Program-made: the position numbers and the translations under genes | Part shown: one piece after another, positions 55,295 through 64,000 of the stretch | How positions within the stretch are numbered: the stretch's first letter is position 1 | Layout: each line of letters starts with the position of its first letter | Assembly (NCBI GenBank): GCA_025936675.1 | Contig: JAICSX010000006.1 | Span: forward strand, 8,308 to 72,307 | Source: Sphingomonas sp. | Lineage (GTDB): Bacteria; Pseudomonadota; Alphaproteobacteria; Sphingomonadales; Sphingomonadaceae | Length of the DNA stretch: 64,000 bases | Direction: 5' to 3' | Notes under the pieces: generated by a model | What the model saw: only the letters and a program-made list of their open reading frames with translations | Databases searched by the model: none | What the model was told of the DNA's origin: nothing

Positions 55295-55954
55295 ATGCGT
55301 ATTCGTAAGATTGCAGCAGCGATCGCGCTCGGCACAGCCGCCGTTACGCTTTCCGCCTGCGCCGAATCCATCACGTCCACGGTCTCGCGTTACCAGGCAA
55401 TGCCAGCGCCGCAGGGGCAAACCTTCTATGTCGTGCCGGATGGCGGGATGGCCCGCAACGGCGGCCTGGAATTCCAGCGCTACGCCGGAATCGTCGCTCA
55501 GCAGCTGGAAGCTCGCGGCTATCGGCCCGCGACTGATGTCAGCAGCGCGAACATGGTCGTTCAGTTCGGCTATGGCGTCGATCGCGGGCAGGTCCGCTAC
55601 GTGGAAGATCCCTTCCCGAGTGCGGCCTATAGCCCGTTTTGGGGCGCCGGGTTCTACGGTCCGCGCTTTGGCTGGGGTTGGGGTGGCCGCTATGCGTGGG
55701 GCTGGAACGATCCGTTCTGGTATGGCGGAGGCGTCGACAGCTACGTCGAGTACCGTAGCCAGATCGACCTCCACATCCGCGCGACCGGCACGAACGCGCC
55801 GCTGTTCGACGGCCGCGCCCAGGCACGCTCCACGACCAACCGGCTAGACGTTGTCATCCCAAGCCTCGTCGATGCCATGTTTACGGGCTTTCCCGGACGC
55901 AGCGGCGAGACGGTGAGGATCACCATCCCCGCGCGCCCGAAGGCGCGAACCTAA
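55295..55954 (+). CDS. DUF4136 lipoprotein
   Basis: 219 residues. A lipoprotein signal (AIALGTAAVTLSAC, cysteine about residue 22), then a DUF4136 domain: TFYVVPDGGMARNGGLEFQR, VAQQLEARGYRPA, NMVVQFGYG, a Gly/Trp-rich middle (GFYGPRFGWGWGGRYAWGW) and DLHIRATGTNAPLFDGRAQ. Function unknown; the family is periplasmic. ATG 55295 follows GGGGGAG; the upstream ATG at 55241 is less likely. Followed by a strong terminator. Confidence 0.88.
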   Translation: MRIRKIAAAIALGTAAVTLSACAESITSTVSRYQAMPAPQGQTFYVVPDGGMARNGGLEFQRYAGIVAQQLEARGYRPATDVSSANMVVQFGYGVDRGQVRYVEDPFPSAAYSPFWGAGFYGPRFGWGWGGRYAWGWNDPFWYGGGVDSYVEYRSQIDLHIRATGTNAPLFDGRAQARSTTNRLDVVIPSLVDAMFTGFPGRSGETVRITIPARPKART

Positions 55955-55979
55955 GCAACGTCGCACGACGCAAGAAGAA

Positions 55980-56016
55980 GGCCCGCCGGAGTGGCTCCGG
56001 CGGGCCTTTTCTTTTG
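55980..56016 (+). terminator. Intrinsic terminator, probably bidirectional
   Basis: GGCCCGCCGGAG (55980-55991) pairs perfectly with CTCCGGCGGGCC (55995-56006) around TGG, then TTTTCTTTT. It ends the DUF4136 transcript. On the minus strand the stem is followed by a T-rich TTCTTCTTG, so it can also end dnaA, whose stop is at 56033. Confidence 0.92.
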
Positions 56017-56032
56017 CGCTTCAACTGAAAGT

Positions 56033-57457
56033 TCAGCCTTCCAGCTGTCTCGTCAGCAGCCGGATATCCGCGTCTAGCTCGACATCGCTGGCCCGCAGCT
56101 TCTCGATCTGCCGAACGGCGTGGATCACCGTCGTATGATCACGACCACCAAAGCGCCGACCGATGTCGGGCAGCGACTTCGGAGTCAGTTGCTTGGACAG
56201 ATACATCGCGACCTGGCGCGGACGGGCTACCTCGCGGGCGCGGCGCGCCGACGTCATCTCTGCCTTCCGAATACGATAATGCTCGGCGACCTGGGTCTGA
56301 ATCTCATCGATCGAGATGCGCCGCTGGTTTGCGCGAAGAACGTTGGCGAGCACTTCCTCGACGAATGCGACGTCGATCTCGCGGCCCGTCATCATCGCAT
56401 AAGCGCCGATGCGATTGAGCGCGCCCTCGAGCTCGCGGATCGAGCTGGTCACCCGCCGCGCGAGGAAATCGATCACTGGCCGCGGCATGTCGACCCCGGG
56501 AAGCGCCTCCAGCTTCGAAACGATGATGTTGAACCGCAACTCGTAGTCAGCCGAGTTGATGTCGGCGACCAACCCCCAAGAGAGTCGCGACAGAATCCGC
56601 GGCGCGATTCCGTCGAGGTCCTGCGGCGCACGGTCCGACGTGATCACCAGCCGCCGCCCGGCGGTGATGATCTCGTTCATCGTGTGGAAGAATTCTTCCT
56701 GGGTCGAATCCTTGCCGGCGATGAACTGGACGTCGTCGATCAGCAGCAGGTCGGCATTCCGCAGGCGCTGCTTGAACCCGATCGTATCGTTTTCCTTCAG
56801 CGCACGGATGAACTCGACCATGAATTTTTCCGCCGACATCGAAACGACACGGGCGCCGCGGTTGCGGGCGACAAAGGCATGACCGATCGCGTGCAGCAGG
56901 TGGGTCTTACCCCGTCCCGTACCGCCGTGGATGAACAGCGGGTTGAAGTTGACGGCGGGTGACGTTGCCAAAGTCCGCGCCGCGGTTGCGGCGACTTCGT
57001 TCGCCTTTCCGACGACGAACGTCTCGAAGCGATAGCGCGGGTCGAAATTGGGAGCGTCGGGGTCGCGTTCGATGGGCGGCACCGATTCTTCGAGAATCAG
57101 CAGCGGCGCCGGCCGCGGAGCATCAGCCGCCGCGACGATTCGAACATCGCGCACGATTGGCAAAACGGTCTTCCATGCGAGGGTAAGCCGCTCGCCGAAA
57201 TGCGACCGGACCCAGTCCGCCATGAACTGGCTTGGCATGACCAGATCGAGAACGCCGCTATCTGGCTCGAAAGCTCCCAGCTCCGCTGGCTTCAACCAGC
57301 CGTCGAACGTGCGTGCGCCCAGATCACGGCGAAGTCCCGTCCGGATCGATTCCCAGGCCGCCTCAAGCGGCGCTGCAACTGGCCCCCCAGCCAGCTCCGT
57401 TGAAGAATTCGCCCCAGCCGCCTGCACTGTCCTGCGTCTCCCTCCTCTGGCCCCCAA
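56033..57457 (-). CDS. dnaA: Chromosomal replication initiator DnaA
   Basis: 474 residues. Domain I at about 30-110 ([22 protein letters not shown]), a short linker, AAA+ domain III with Walker [18 protein letters not shown], Walker [11 protein letters not shown], sensor region [15 protein letters not shown], and domain IV with the DnaA-box-reading [22 protein letters not shown]. Walker A has Thr-Gly-Arg where GVGLGKT is usual. It opens the origin for replication. Start uncertain near the N-terminal MGARGG. The upstream 338 bases are GANTC-rich and contain no gene. Confidence 0.96.
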   Translation of the reverse strand: MGARGGRRRTVQAAGANSSTELAGGPVAAPLEAAWESIRTGLRRDLGARTFDGWLKPAELGAFEPDSGVLDLVMPSQFMADWVRSHFGERLTLAWKTVLPIVRDVRIVAAADAPRPAPLLILEESVPPIERDPDAPNFDPRYRFETFVVGKANEVAATAARTLATSPAVNFNPLFIHGGTGRGKTHLLHAIGHAFVARNRGARVVSMSAEKFMVEFIRALKENDTIGFKQRLRNADLLLIDDVQFIAGKDSTQEEFFHTMNEIITAGRRLVITSDRAPQDLDGIAPRILSRLSWGLVADINSADYELRFNIIVSKLEALPGVDMPRPVIDFLARRVTSSIRELEGALNRIGAYAMMTGREIDVAFVEEVLANVLRANQRRISIDEIQTQVAEHYRIRKAEMTSARRAREVARPRQVAMYLSKQLTPKSLPDIGRRFGGRDHTTVIHAVRQIEKLRASDVELDADIRLLTRQLEG

Positions 57458-57796
57458 TCAAGAGACAAGCCGATCCCGTCGCGAGCAACCGAGTCGCACG
57501 CCGGAAGTCTTTTTTCTCTCTTGCCCCCGGCGCGGATTCGCGCCCGGAAAGGCCTTTCTGCGAGTCTAATCGGCTGCTTGCAAGTGCCGTTTTTTCACGA
57601 AAGTGAAATAATGAGACTTGACATAGGAAACAGGCCGAAAGTTCGACGGAATGGCGAAAAACCGCCATTTTTTTGGTTAGCAGCCCGTTAACTACCGTGC
57701 GAATCGCGGGAATTGCTGCATTTTTTATATGTCGGCGAAGTCGAACGAGTCGCGACCTGATCCGAGGCTCGATCGGGCATTTATTGCGAGGCTGTT
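57458..57796. other. 338-bp dnaA upstream region, GANTC-rich
   Basis: No gene supported. It holds five GANTC sites (57491, 57555, 57562, 57711, 57747), the recognition sequence of the CcrM cell-cycle methyltransferase, about five times chance. A hairpin AATGGCG/CGCCATT at 57650-57669 is followed by seven T on the plus strand and so looks like a plus-strand terminator or a leader structure of dnaA. A minus-strand AT-rich TATAAA at about 57725-57730 is a possible dnaA -10. No DnaA box cluster is seen here. Confidence 0.7.
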
Positions 57797-58060
57797 TTAG
57801 CCGAGCGACGCAACCCGTTTGGACAGGCGGGAAAATTTCCGAGCGGCCGTGTTCCTGTGGATAACCCCGCGGGAGACGCCACGAGCAATCTCCGGCTGAA
57901 CCTTCTTCAGCGCCTCGACGGCTTCCGCCTTCTTGCCCGAGTCGATCGCCGACTCGACGGCCTTGATGAATGTCCGGATGCGGCTGATCCGCGCATGATT
58001 GATGGTCGACCGATTCGCGTTGCGGCGGATCCGCTTCTTGGCTTGTGGCGTATTCGCCAT
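57797..58060 (-). CDS. rpsT: 30S ribosomal protein S20
   Basis: 87 residues: [56 protein letters not shown] and [18 protein letters not shown], a textbook S20. ATG 58060 follows GGAAC at 5 bases and discards the upstream in-frame extension to 58111. rpsT beside dnaA is the usual alphaproteobacterial order. A perfect DnaA box is embedded in the coding sequence. Confidence 0.97.
   Translation of the reverse strand: MANTPQAKKRIRRNANRSTINHARISRIRTFIKAVESAIDSGKKAEAVEALKKVQPEIARGVSRGVIHRNTAARKFSRLSKRVASLG
57856..57864. promoter_or_regulatory. Perfect DnaA box (TTATCCACA)
   Basis: TGTGGATAA on the plus strand, i.e. TTATCCACA on the minus strand, inside rpsT about 400 bases upstream of dnaA. The sequence encodes V-I-H in S20, so it may be constrained by protein. 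A single box could serve DnaA autoregulation but does not by itself mark an origin. Confidence 0.5.
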
Positions 58061-58159
58061 GAAAGTTCCTCGTGTCCCGTGCGGCTCAATGAAAAAGCGG
58101 CGCAAAGCCAAACGGCTGCGCCGACGCGGGCGTTCCCCTACTCAGAGAGGCCCGCGAGG

Positions 58160-58966
58160 TCAATGCTGGCATTTGGGACAATAGAAAGTCGAGCGGCCGC
58201 CCTGGACGATGCGCCTGACCGTTCCGTCGTTCGGACACGGCCGTCCTTCGCGGTCGTAGACTGCAAATTGCTTCGAGAAATAGCCTAGCTCTCCACCGGG
58301 CGAGGCGAAGTCTCGCAACGTCGACCCGCCTGCTGCGATCGCCTCATCCAGGACATCGTGAATCGCGGGGACGAGGCGCTCGAGGCGCGCTAGCGAAACC
58401 GAGCCCCCGGCCCGCGTCGGGTGAATGCCTGCCCGGTAGAGCGCCTCGCAGACGTAAATGTTGCCTAGCCCAGCGACGATGCTTTGATCGAGGAGGAGCA
58501 GCTTGATCGCTGCACTTCGGCCTGCGAGCCGCTTCTTGAGATCGCGAGGATCGAGGTCCAGCGGCTCCGGGCCCAGAGCCTTGAAGGCGGGCCACTCCTG
58601 AAGCTCGTCGGTTGCGACGAGGTCGAGCGATCCAAACCTTCGAGCATCGTTCAAGGCGAGCCGACGGCCCTCGTCGGTCTCCATGACGAGATGATCGTGC
58701 TTCCCGATCTCAGACGGATCGATGCGCCACTTTCCCGACATGCCGAGATGGAAGACGAGGGTGTCGTCGCGATCGGTGTCGATGAGCCCGTACTTGGCGC
58801 GTCGGCGCAGGCCAGTGACACGCGCGCCGGTCAGCCGCTGGCCCAGATCTTCCGGTAGCGCACGCCTGAGATCGGGCCGGCGTGCTTCGACGCGCGCGAT
58901 GCGGCGGCCGCGGAGCACCTGCTCGAGTCCGCGGACAGTAGTTTCAACTTCGGGAAGCTCGGGCAT
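58160..58966 (-). CDS. mutM: Formamidopyrimidine-DNA glycosylase
   Basis: 268 residues. Starts MPELPEVETTVRGLEQVL with catalytic Pro2 and Glu3; has the lesion-loop region and LGNIYVCEALYRAGIHPTR; ends with a zinc finger VYDREGRPCPNDGTVRR...FYCPKCQH with four Cys. It removes 8-oxoguanine and ring-opened purines and nicks the backbone. Divergent from ubiE. Complete. Confidence 0.97.
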   Translation of the reverse strand: MPELPEVETTVRGLEQVLRGRRIARVEARRPDLRRALPEDLGQRLTGARVTGLRRRAKYGLIDTDRDDTLVFHLGMSGKWRIDPSEIGKHDHLVMETDEGRRLALNDARRFGSLDLVATDELQEWPAFKALGPEPLDLDPRDLKKRLAGRSAAIKLLLLDQSIVAGLGNIYVCEALYRAGIHPTRAGGSVSLARLERLVPAIHDVLDEAIAAGGSTLRDFASPGGELGYFSKQFAVYDREGRPCPNDGTVRRIVQGGRSTFYCPKCQH

Positions 58967-59016
58967 GGAGCGCCGATATGGCGGAGGGCGTTCAACGCCG
59001 CTAGAGGCACGAGCCC

Positions 59017-59748
59017 ATGTCAGAGCAGGTCAATTTCGGCGACGAGCTGGTCAGCCCCGAGGAGAAGACGCGACGCGTCGGCCAGGTCTTCAGCTCGGTC
59101 GCGCGCAAATATGACCTGATGAACGATCTGATGTCGGGCGGAATGCACCGGCTGTGGAAAGACCGTTTCGTCGCACGAGTGAAGCCGCGACCGGGCGAGG
59201 AAATCCTCGACATGGCAGGCGGGACCGGCGACGTCGCTTTCCGAATGGTGCGCCGCGGCGCGCACGTCACCGTCGCCGACATCAACGCCGATATGCTGGA
59301 GGTCGGGAAGGAGCGCGCAAAGGAGCGCGGTCTTACGGGACTCGGATGGAAGGTGGAGAACGCGGAGTCGTTGACCTTCGCCGATGCGAGCTTCGACGCC
59401 TACACGATCGTGTTCGGGATTAGGAACGTCACCGACATTCCCGCCGCGCTCCGCGAAGCGCATCGGGTGCTGAAACGAGGTGGCCGTTTCTACTGCATGG
59501 AATTCTCGTCCAGCGATTGGCCGGGCTTCTCGACACTTTACGAGGCTTTCGCGTCGAACCTCATTCCGCGCATCGGCAAGGCTGTCGCGGATGACGAGGA
59601 CAGCTATCGCTATCTCGTCGAGAGTATCAGACGTTTTCCACGGCCAGCGGCATTCAAGGCGATGATCAGCGAGGGGGGGTTCGTGCGCGCCTCGGCCGAG
59701 CCGATGCTTGGCGGCCTCGTCACCATTCACAGCGGCTGGAAAATTTGA
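59017..59748 (+). CDS. ubiE: Ubiquinone/menaquinone biosynthesis methyltransferase UbiE
   Basis: 243 residues, SAM-dependent methyltransferase. Family signature near the start, VFSSVARKYDLMNDLMSGGMHRLWKDRF, then motif I LDMAGGTGDVAFRM, and FGIRNVTDIPAALREAHRVLKRGG. It adds the C-5 methyl in ubiquinone synthesis. It starts the ubiE-ubiB-coaC-coaB run; the TTG of ubiB overlaps its stop by 4 bases. Confidence 0.97.
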   Translation: MSEQVNFGDELVSPEEKTRRVGQVFSSVARKYDLMNDLMSGGMHRLWKDRFVARVKPRPGEEILDMAGGTGDVAFRMVRRGAHVTVADINADMLEVGKERAKERGLTGLGWKVENAESLTFADASFDAYTIVFGIRNVTDIPAALREAHRVLKRGGRFYCMEFSSSDWPGFSTLYEAFASNLIPRIGKAVADDEDSYRYLVESIRRFPRPAAFKAMISEGGFVRASAEPMLGGLVTIHSGWKI

Positions 59749-61277
59749 CCGCTTCCGTCACCCATCTGTGGCGTTTGCTGAAGTGGGGCCGGACTCTGGC
59801 ACGACACGGCGCACTTCGCGGGATTGAGGAAGACCCGCTGACGCCCCCGCCAGTGCGCCGGCTCGCCCGGATTGCACGGTTCGGCGCACGGATCCCGCCG
59901 ACGCCGGATTATGCTGCGGCGCTGGTCGCGATCGGTCCAGCCGCCATCAAGCTCGGCCAAGCGCTTTCGACCCGGCCCGACCTCGTTGGTGAGAAAGCGG
60001 CGGCGAACCTATCCCAGCTTCAGGACGACCTTCCGCCAGCTCCCATCGAGAAGATCAAAAGAACGATCGAAAGCTCGTTCAACGCGCCGCTGGATTCGCT
60101 TTTCTCGAGATTCGATGAAGTGCCGGTTGGAGCGGCCTCGATCGCCCAGGTCCATCGCGCCACCACCACCGACGGCCGCGAAGTCGCGGTAAAAGTGCTC
60201 CGCCCCGGAATCGAGGAAGAATTCGCGAAAGCGATTGATACTTACGAATGGGCGGCGGCCCATGTCGAAAGCTTCGGCGGCGAACCCGCCCGGCTGCGGC
60301 CTCGTCTCGTCGTCGCCCAGTTCAAGCAGTGGACAGCACGCGAGCTCGACCTGCAGCGCGAAGCCGCCTCCGCGTCCGAGCTCCGGGAGAATATGATCGC
60401 CGAGCCCGGCTATTATGTGCCGGAGATTGACTGGCGGCGAACGGCGCGGCGCGTGCTCACGCTCGAATGGCTCGACGGGATTAAGCTCAATGACCGTCAG
60501 GCATTGATCGAAGCCGACCAAGACTGCACCGCGCTCGCTTCAACGCTCGTTCGCGCATTCCTCCGCCAGGCGGTGGTCGACGGCTTCTTCCATGCCGACC
60601 TCCACCACGGAAATCTGTTTGCTCTTCCCGACGGACGCATTGCCGCGATCGACTTCGGGATCATGGGACGGATCGACCGGCGCGCGCGAATGTGGCTTGC
60701 GGAGATCCTCTACGGCCTAATCACCGGCAATTACCGCCGCGTCGCCGAAATCCATTTCGAAGCGCAGTATGTCCCCGCGCACCACAATGTTGACGAGTTC
60801 GCGACCGCCCTTCGCGCGGCCGGCGAACCGATCCGCGGACTTCCAGTGAAGGACATCTCGGTTGGCCGCATGCTTGAGAGCCTGTTCTCCATCACGCGCG
60901 ATTTCGACATGCCGACCCAGCCCCACCTGCTTCTGCTCCAGAAGACGATGGTGATGAACGAGGGCGTCGCCTCCGCGCTCGATCCCGACATCAACATGTG
61001 GGAGACGGCCGAGCCGTTTATCAGCGAGTGGATCCGCTCCGAGCTTGGGCCCGAAGCTTATTATGCCGACCGGCTGATCGATCTCGTACGGGCGTTCAAA
61101 AAGATCCCGGAGCTGATCAACCGCATCGACGATTATTATCCGCCGCGCGGAGCAGCACCGCCCCCGCCGCCGCTTCCCGACATTGCCGTTATCGAGCGGC
61201 GCAATTGGTTTGGGTATGCCGCTGCAGGCGTGATCGGTGCGGCAATCGGCGCCCTGCTGCTGTTTGTGCTAGGCTGA
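59745..61277 (+). CDS. ubiB: Ubiquinone biosynthesis ABC1/UbiB family kinase-like protein
   Basis: 510 residues. KxGQ region IGPAAIKLGQALSTRPDL, then a kinase-like domain with VPVGAASIAQVHRA and AVKVLRPGIEEEF (ATP lysine), the HADLHHGN catalytic-loop equivalent and AIDFGIMG (DFG). Two C-terminal membrane helices end with GAAIGALLLFVLG. Needed for ubiquinone hydroxylation steps. A polyproline stretch (RGAAPPPPPLPD) precedes the last helix. TTG start at 59745. Confidence 0.95.
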   Translation: MTASVTHLWRLLKWGRTLARHGALRGIEEDPLTPPPVRRLARIARFGARIPPTPDYAAALVAIGPAAIKLGQALSTRPDLVGEKAAANLSQLQDDLPPAPIEKIKRTIESSFNAPLDSLFSRFDEVPVGAASIAQVHRATTTDGREVAVKVLRPGIEEEFAKAIDTYEWAAAHVESFGGEPARLRPRLVVAQFKQWTARELDLQREAASASELRENMIAEPGYYVPEIDWRRTARRVLTLEWLDGIKLNDRQALIEADQDCTALASTLVRAFLRQAVVDGFFHADLHHGNLFALPDGRIAAIDFGIMGRIDRRARMWLAEILYGLITGNYRRVAEIHFEAQYVPAHHNVDEFATALRAAGEPIRGLPVKDISVGRMLESLFSITRDFDMPTQPHLLLLQKTMVMNEGVASALDPDINMWETAEPFISEWIRSELGPEAYYADRLIDLVRAFKKIPELINRIDDYYPPRGAAPPPPPLPDIAVIERRNWFGYAAAGVIGAAIGALLLFVLG

Positions 61278-61281
61278 GCGC

Positions 61282-61815
61282 ATGACGAAGGTGCTTCTCA
61301 TCGTCGGCGGCGGGATCGCGGCTTACAAGTCGCTGGAGCTGGTGCGGCTGCTCAAGAAAGGCGGTCACAGCGTAACTCCCGTGCTGACGAGCGGCGGCGA
61401 GCATTTCGTCACCGCGATGAGCCTCGGAACGTTGGCCGAGAGCCAGGTTCACACGTCGCTGTGGGAGCTGAAGGACGAGGTTGAGATCGGCCACATCCAA
61501 CTGAGCCGAGCCTCCGATTTCGTACTGGTTTGTCCGGCCACCGCAGACCTGCTGGCGAAGATGGCAGTCGGAATAGCCGACGATCTCGCAACGACGCTGC
61601 TTCTCGCGACGGATAAGCCCGTGGTGGTTGCGCCCGCGATGAACGTTCGAATGTGGCGGCACAAGGCAACCCAACGGAACCTTGCGCAGCTGAAAGCCGA
61701 CGGGGTTCGGATCATCGATCCGGCCGAAGGCGAGATGGCTTGCGGCGAGTTCGGTCCCGGGCGCCTTCCCGAGCCGCAGGACATCATCGACCAGCTTTCC
61801 GACCTTCTGAAGTGA
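61282..61815 (+). CDS. coaC: Phosphopantothenoylcysteine decarboxylase (separate CoaC)
   Basis: 177 residues, the flavoprotein half of CoaBC only. LLIVGGGIAAYKSLELVRLL at the start, GHIQLSRASDFVLVCPATADLLAKMAVGIADDL with the active-site region, PVVVAPAMNVRMW and GEMACGEFGPGRLPEP with the catalytic cysteine. It decarboxylates phosphopantothenoylcysteine to 4-phosphopantetheine for coenzyme A. Its stop codon lies inside the coaB GTG (GTGA), so it is split from coaB in a different frame with no missing residues. Confidence 0.93.
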   Translation: MTKVLLIVGGGIAAYKSLELVRLLKKGGHSVTPVLTSGGEHFVTAMSLGTLAESQVHTSLWELKDEVEIGHIQLSRASDFVLVCPATADLLAKMAVGIADDLATTLLLATDKPVVVAPAMNVRMWRHKATQRNLAQLKADGVRIIDPAEGEMACGEFGPGRLPEPQDIIDQLSDLLK

Positions 61816-62447
61816 CGCTTGCCGGTAGACATGTTCTCGTCACTGCCGGCCCGACTCACGAGCCGATCGATCCGGTGCGCGTGATCGCGAACCGCTCTTC
61901 GGGCCGCCAGGGGTTCGCGATCGCTCGAGCCGCTGCCGAAGCAGGTGCTCGAGTTACTCTCGTGGCGGGGCCGGTGGCGCTGGAAACGCCAGCTGGCGTT
62001 CATCGCGTGGAAGTCGAGACTGCCGAGCAAATGGCCCAAGCGGCTTTCGCAGCACTTCCCGCGGACACCGCCGTTCTTGTGGCAGCGGTGGCCGACTGGC
62101 GCGTCGAGCCATCCGCGACCAAGCTCAAGAAAGGTGCAGGTCCACCGCAGCTGAAGTTCACGCCGACCCGTGACATCCTCGCCGAACTTGGCGCCTCGCC
62201 TCAGCGCCCTCGCCTCCTTGTTGGTTTCGCGGCGGAAACCGAAAATGTCGTCCAGCGGGCGATCGCCAAGCGCAAAGCAAAGAATGCCGACTGGATCGTC
62301 GCCAATGATGTCTCGGGTGAAGTCATGGGCGGTCACCGCAACCGCGTGCACCTTGTCACCACTGACGGCGTCGAGGACTGGCCCGATGCTCCGAAGGAAG
62401 AAGTCGCGCGGCTTCTCGTCGCAAGGATCGCGAAAGCTCTAGGCTGA
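61812..62447 (+). CDS. coaB: Phosphopantothenate-cysteine ligase (separate CoaB)
   Basis: 211 residues. LAGRHVLVTAGPTHEPIDPVR, ANRSSGRQGFAIARAAAEAGA, VAAVADWRVEP, KLKKGAGPPQLKFTPTRDIL, VGFAAETENV and ADWIVANDVSG are CoaB hallmarks. It condenses 4-phosphopantothenate with cysteine using CTP, the step before CoaC. GTG 61812 overlaps the coaC stop by 4 bases. Ends in a 9-base overlap with the convergent ThiF/MoeB gene. Confidence 0.92.
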   Translation: MTLAGRHVLVTAGPTHEPIDPVRVIANRSSGRQGFAIARAAAEAGARVTLVAGPVALETPAGVHRVEVETAEQMAQAAFAALPADTAVLVAAVADWRVEPSATKLKKGAGPPQLKFTPTRDILAELGASPQRPRLLVGFAAETENVVQRAIAKRKAKNADWIVANDVSGEVMGGHRNRVHLVTTDGVEDWPDAPKEEVARLLVARIAKALG

Positions 62448-63185
62448 GCCGCAGGATCGGCATGCTGGTTCGCCGGGGATGCGGATCGTTCGCCATTCGA
62501 GCTTTTCGCCGTCGAACAGGTGAACGCGTCCGGCCTGTTCTTCGCCGATCCCGACGATCGAATTGACCGCCAACAGCGCGGCGAAGCTTCCCACCGTCGC
62601 CGTGAGCGCCCCAAGGACGCCAAGCTCGGCGCAATTGTCGCAATCTTCCGCGTCGAACGCATCGCCGACGAAGCAGCGAAAGCAGGGCTGACCCCGGAAC
62701 AAGCCCACTTGCCCCCGAAACTGAATCGCTGCCGCGGAGATCAGCGGAATGCCGAGCGCAACGCAGCCATCGCTAACCGCCAGCCGCGTCGCGAAATTAT
62801 CGCTTCCGTCGATGACGAGATCATGGCCGCTGACAAGTTCTGCTGCGTTGTCCAAATCGATCCGCTCACTCTTCGCAATCACGTCCACGAAGCGATTGAG
62901 GCCTTTCACGAATTCGGTAGCCACCTCAGCCTTGGGTCTGCCTTCATCACTCTCGGAGAAAAGTGTTTGGCGATGGAGGTTGGCGATCTCGACCACGTCT
63001 GAGTCGATGATCGTCAGTTTGTCGACGCCCGCTCCAGCAAGCGCTGGAATGACCGCGCTGCCGATTCCGCCTGCGCCGATGATGGCCACCGACGCCGACT
63101 TGATCTTGCGCTGACCGACGCCGCCAACCTGCGGCAGCACGATCTGCCGTGCGTAGCGGTCGAGCTCGTCGTCGGAGAGACTCAC
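62439..63185 (-). CDS. HesA/MoeB/ThiF family adenylyltransferase
   Basis: 248 residues. [21 protein letters not shown], nucleotide loop [43 protein letters not shown], and Zn-binding pairs CFRCF and CRSC. The fold adenylates a ubiquitin-like C-terminus in sulfur carrier pathways (MoaD or ThiS); which partner cannot be told here. Its start overlaps the dut stop by 4 bases. Confidence 0.9.
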   Translation of the reverse strand: MSLSDDELDRYARQIVLPQVGGVGQRKIKSASVAIIGAGGIGSAVIPALAGAGVDKLTIIDSDVVEIANLHRQTLFSESDEGRPKAEVATEFVKGLNRFVDVIAKSERIDLDNAAELVSGHDLVIDGSDNFATRLAVSDGCVALGIPLISAAAIQFRGQVGLFRGQPCFRCFVGDAFDAEDCDNCAELGVLGALTATVGSFAALLAVNSIVGIGEEQAGRVHLFDGEKLEWRTIRIPGEPACRSCGSA

Positions 63186-63619
63186 TGGCCTGTGGAGCCG
63201 AAGCCCCCGGCACCTCGGCTTGTCTCGCTCAGCTCCGCCACTTCGCGGAAAGCCGCTTTGGTGACCGGCGCGGGTACCAGTTGCGCGATGCGCTCGCCGC
63301 GGCGGACCTCGAACGGCTCACTGCCGAGGTTGGCGAGGATCACCTTCACCTCACCGCGATAATCCTCGTCGATCGTCCCGGGCGTGTTGAGGCAGGTGAT
63401 GCCGTGCTTGAGAGCTAGTCCGGAGCGCGGCCGGACCTGCACCTCAAAGCCGTGCGGGATTGCAATCGCGAAACCAGTTGCAACCGCATGCCGCTGACCT
63501 GGAGCGAGCGTGACGTCCTCGGCCGCGACAACGTCGAGCCCGGCGGCCCCGTCGGTCGCATAACTTGGCGCAGGCAAAGCCTTTCCATGCGGCAACCATT
63601 GCAGATGGATGTCGATCAC
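63182..63619 (-). CDS. dut: Deoxyuridine 5'-triphosphate nucleotidohydrolase
   Basis: 145 residues with all five motifs: [51 protein letters not shown] and the C-terminal [11 protein letters not shown]. It hydrolyses dUTP to dUMP, as a trimer. ATG overlaps the topA stop (ATGA), and its stop overlaps the ThiF/MoeB start, so the three run as one unit. Confidence 0.97.
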   Translation of the reverse strand: MIDIHLQWLPHGKALPAPSYATDGAAGLDVVAAEDVTLAPGQRHAVATGFAIAIPHGFEVQVRPRSGLALKHGITCLNTPGTIDEDYRGEVKVILANLGSEPFEVRRGERIAQLVPAPVTKAAFREVAELSETSRGAGGFGSTGQ

Positions 63620-64000
63620 TTCTTCTTCATCCTTCGCGCGGGCTTCCGGCCGCCCTTCTTTGCGGGCCCTTTGGCTGCCCTCTCGTCGATCAGCCGGATC
63701 GCCTCGTCCAGCGTAATGGCCTTGAGTTCCGCACCACGCGGCAATGTTGCGTGGGTCGCGCCGTCGCTGACATACGGCCCATAGCGACCCGCCATTACCT
63801 TCACGTCATTGCCGTTCGGGTGCTTGCCGAGCAGGGCGATAGGTTCGCGCGAAGCTGACCTTTGGCGCCCACCGCCTGCAGCAGCGTCAGCGAGCTTCGA
63901 GACCGCAGCGTTCATGCCCGTCTCGAAAACCTCGGCGGTCGAGCCGAGCTTTGCATACTTGCCGTCGTGCGCGAGGTAAGGCCCATAACGGCCGATCGAC
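63616..64000 (-). CDS. topA: DNA topoisomerase I, C-terminal end (truncated by window)
   Basis: Only the last about 127 residues are in the window; the gene continues past 64000. Two C-terminal repeats are seen, [19 protein letters not shown] and [25 protein letters not shown] with ATLPRGAE, the GRYGPYV repeat of alphaproteobacterial TopA, then a basic tail ([15 protein letters not shown]). TopA relaxes negative supercoils behind transcription and replication. Confidence 0.88.
   Translation of the reverse strand, partial: SIGRYGPYLAHDGKYAKLGSTAEVFETGMNAAVSKLADAAAGGGRQRSASREPIALLGKHPNGNDVKVMAGRYGPYVSDGATHATLPRGAELKAITLDEAIRLIDERAAKGPAKKGGRKPARRMKKK

Noticed and set aside
57618..57674. Plus-strand promoter TTGACA followed by a terminator, as a small RNA
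   Set aside because: TTGACA at 57618 has no convincing -10 partner, and the T-run hairpin begins only 27 bases later, leaving no room for a transcript.
57458..57864. Chromosome origin (oriC) next to dnaA
   Set aside because: Only one DnaA box (inside rpsT) and no AT-rich unwinding element with box cluster. In alphaproteobacteria the origin is often at hemE, so it should lie elsewhere.

Overview
The window is a GC-rich, gene-dense bacterial chromosome segment. It looks like an alphaproteobacterium of the order Sphingomonadales (Sphingomonas or Sphingomicrobium type). The grounds are alphaproteobacterial gene orders (secB opposite Tim44-mltA-smr, rpsT next to dnaA, rpmH-rnpA-yidD-yidC-engB), three TonB-dependent receptors, a DUF2842 protein, and many 4-base ATGA/GTGA gene overlaps. 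I see no insertion sequence, prophage, rRNA operon or CRISPR array. The genus is inferred from protein character, not from a search.

Layout: 1-2.1 kb holds a DUF72 protein (cut by the window edge), a prolyl-4-hydroxylase-like oxygenase and thiE. 2.1-7.8 kb is a minus-strand central-carbon operon read tkt-gap-pgk-VOC-fda-thiE. 7.9-9.2 kb is the zapA / 6S RNA / 5-formyl-THF cyclo-ligase cluster. 9.6-25.4 kb is the main accessory region, a carbohydrate-utilisation locus: a large TonB receptor, a tryptophan-halogenase-family flavoenzyme, a GH43, a GH144-like enzyme, a LacI regulator, a GH3 beta-glucosidase, a GPH-type symporter, a 49-residue peptide missed by length cut-offs, and a second TonB receptor. 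Identical 14-bp palindromes (TGTAACCGGTTACA) precede the first receptor and sit between lacI and the GH3 gene, so one local repressor probably controls both halves.

25-31 kb holds envelope and housekeeping genes, tRNA-Asp(GUC), tRNA-Leu(CAA) and a comM gene broken by a frameshift. 31.3-35.6 kb is the rpmH/rnpA/yidD/yidC/engB cluster; rpmH lies wholly inside the only open frame available for an AUG-started rnpA. 35.6-38.2 kb has a cupin and a third TonB receptor behind two tandem BlaI/MecI-like operators. 38.3-43.5 kb has dapE and the cyoABCD ubiquinol oxidase operon. 43.6-48.8 kb has a lipoprotein, a perfect 16-bp palindrome, a sedolisin (S53) peptidase, a secretin and a GGDEF/EAL protein.

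48.8-64 kb is housekeeping: smr-mltA-Tim44 opposite secB-murJ-trpS-exoD; a DUF4136 lipoprotein; dnaA and rpsT with a GANTC-rich upstream region; mutM; ubiE-ubiB-coaC-coaB, where coaBC is split into two overlapping genes; and ThiF/MoeB-dut-topA (cut by the window end).

The strongest candidates for something unusual are the halogenase-containing glycan locus with its palindromic regulon, the rpmH-in-rnpA nesting, and the tandem BlaI-like sites on the third receptor.
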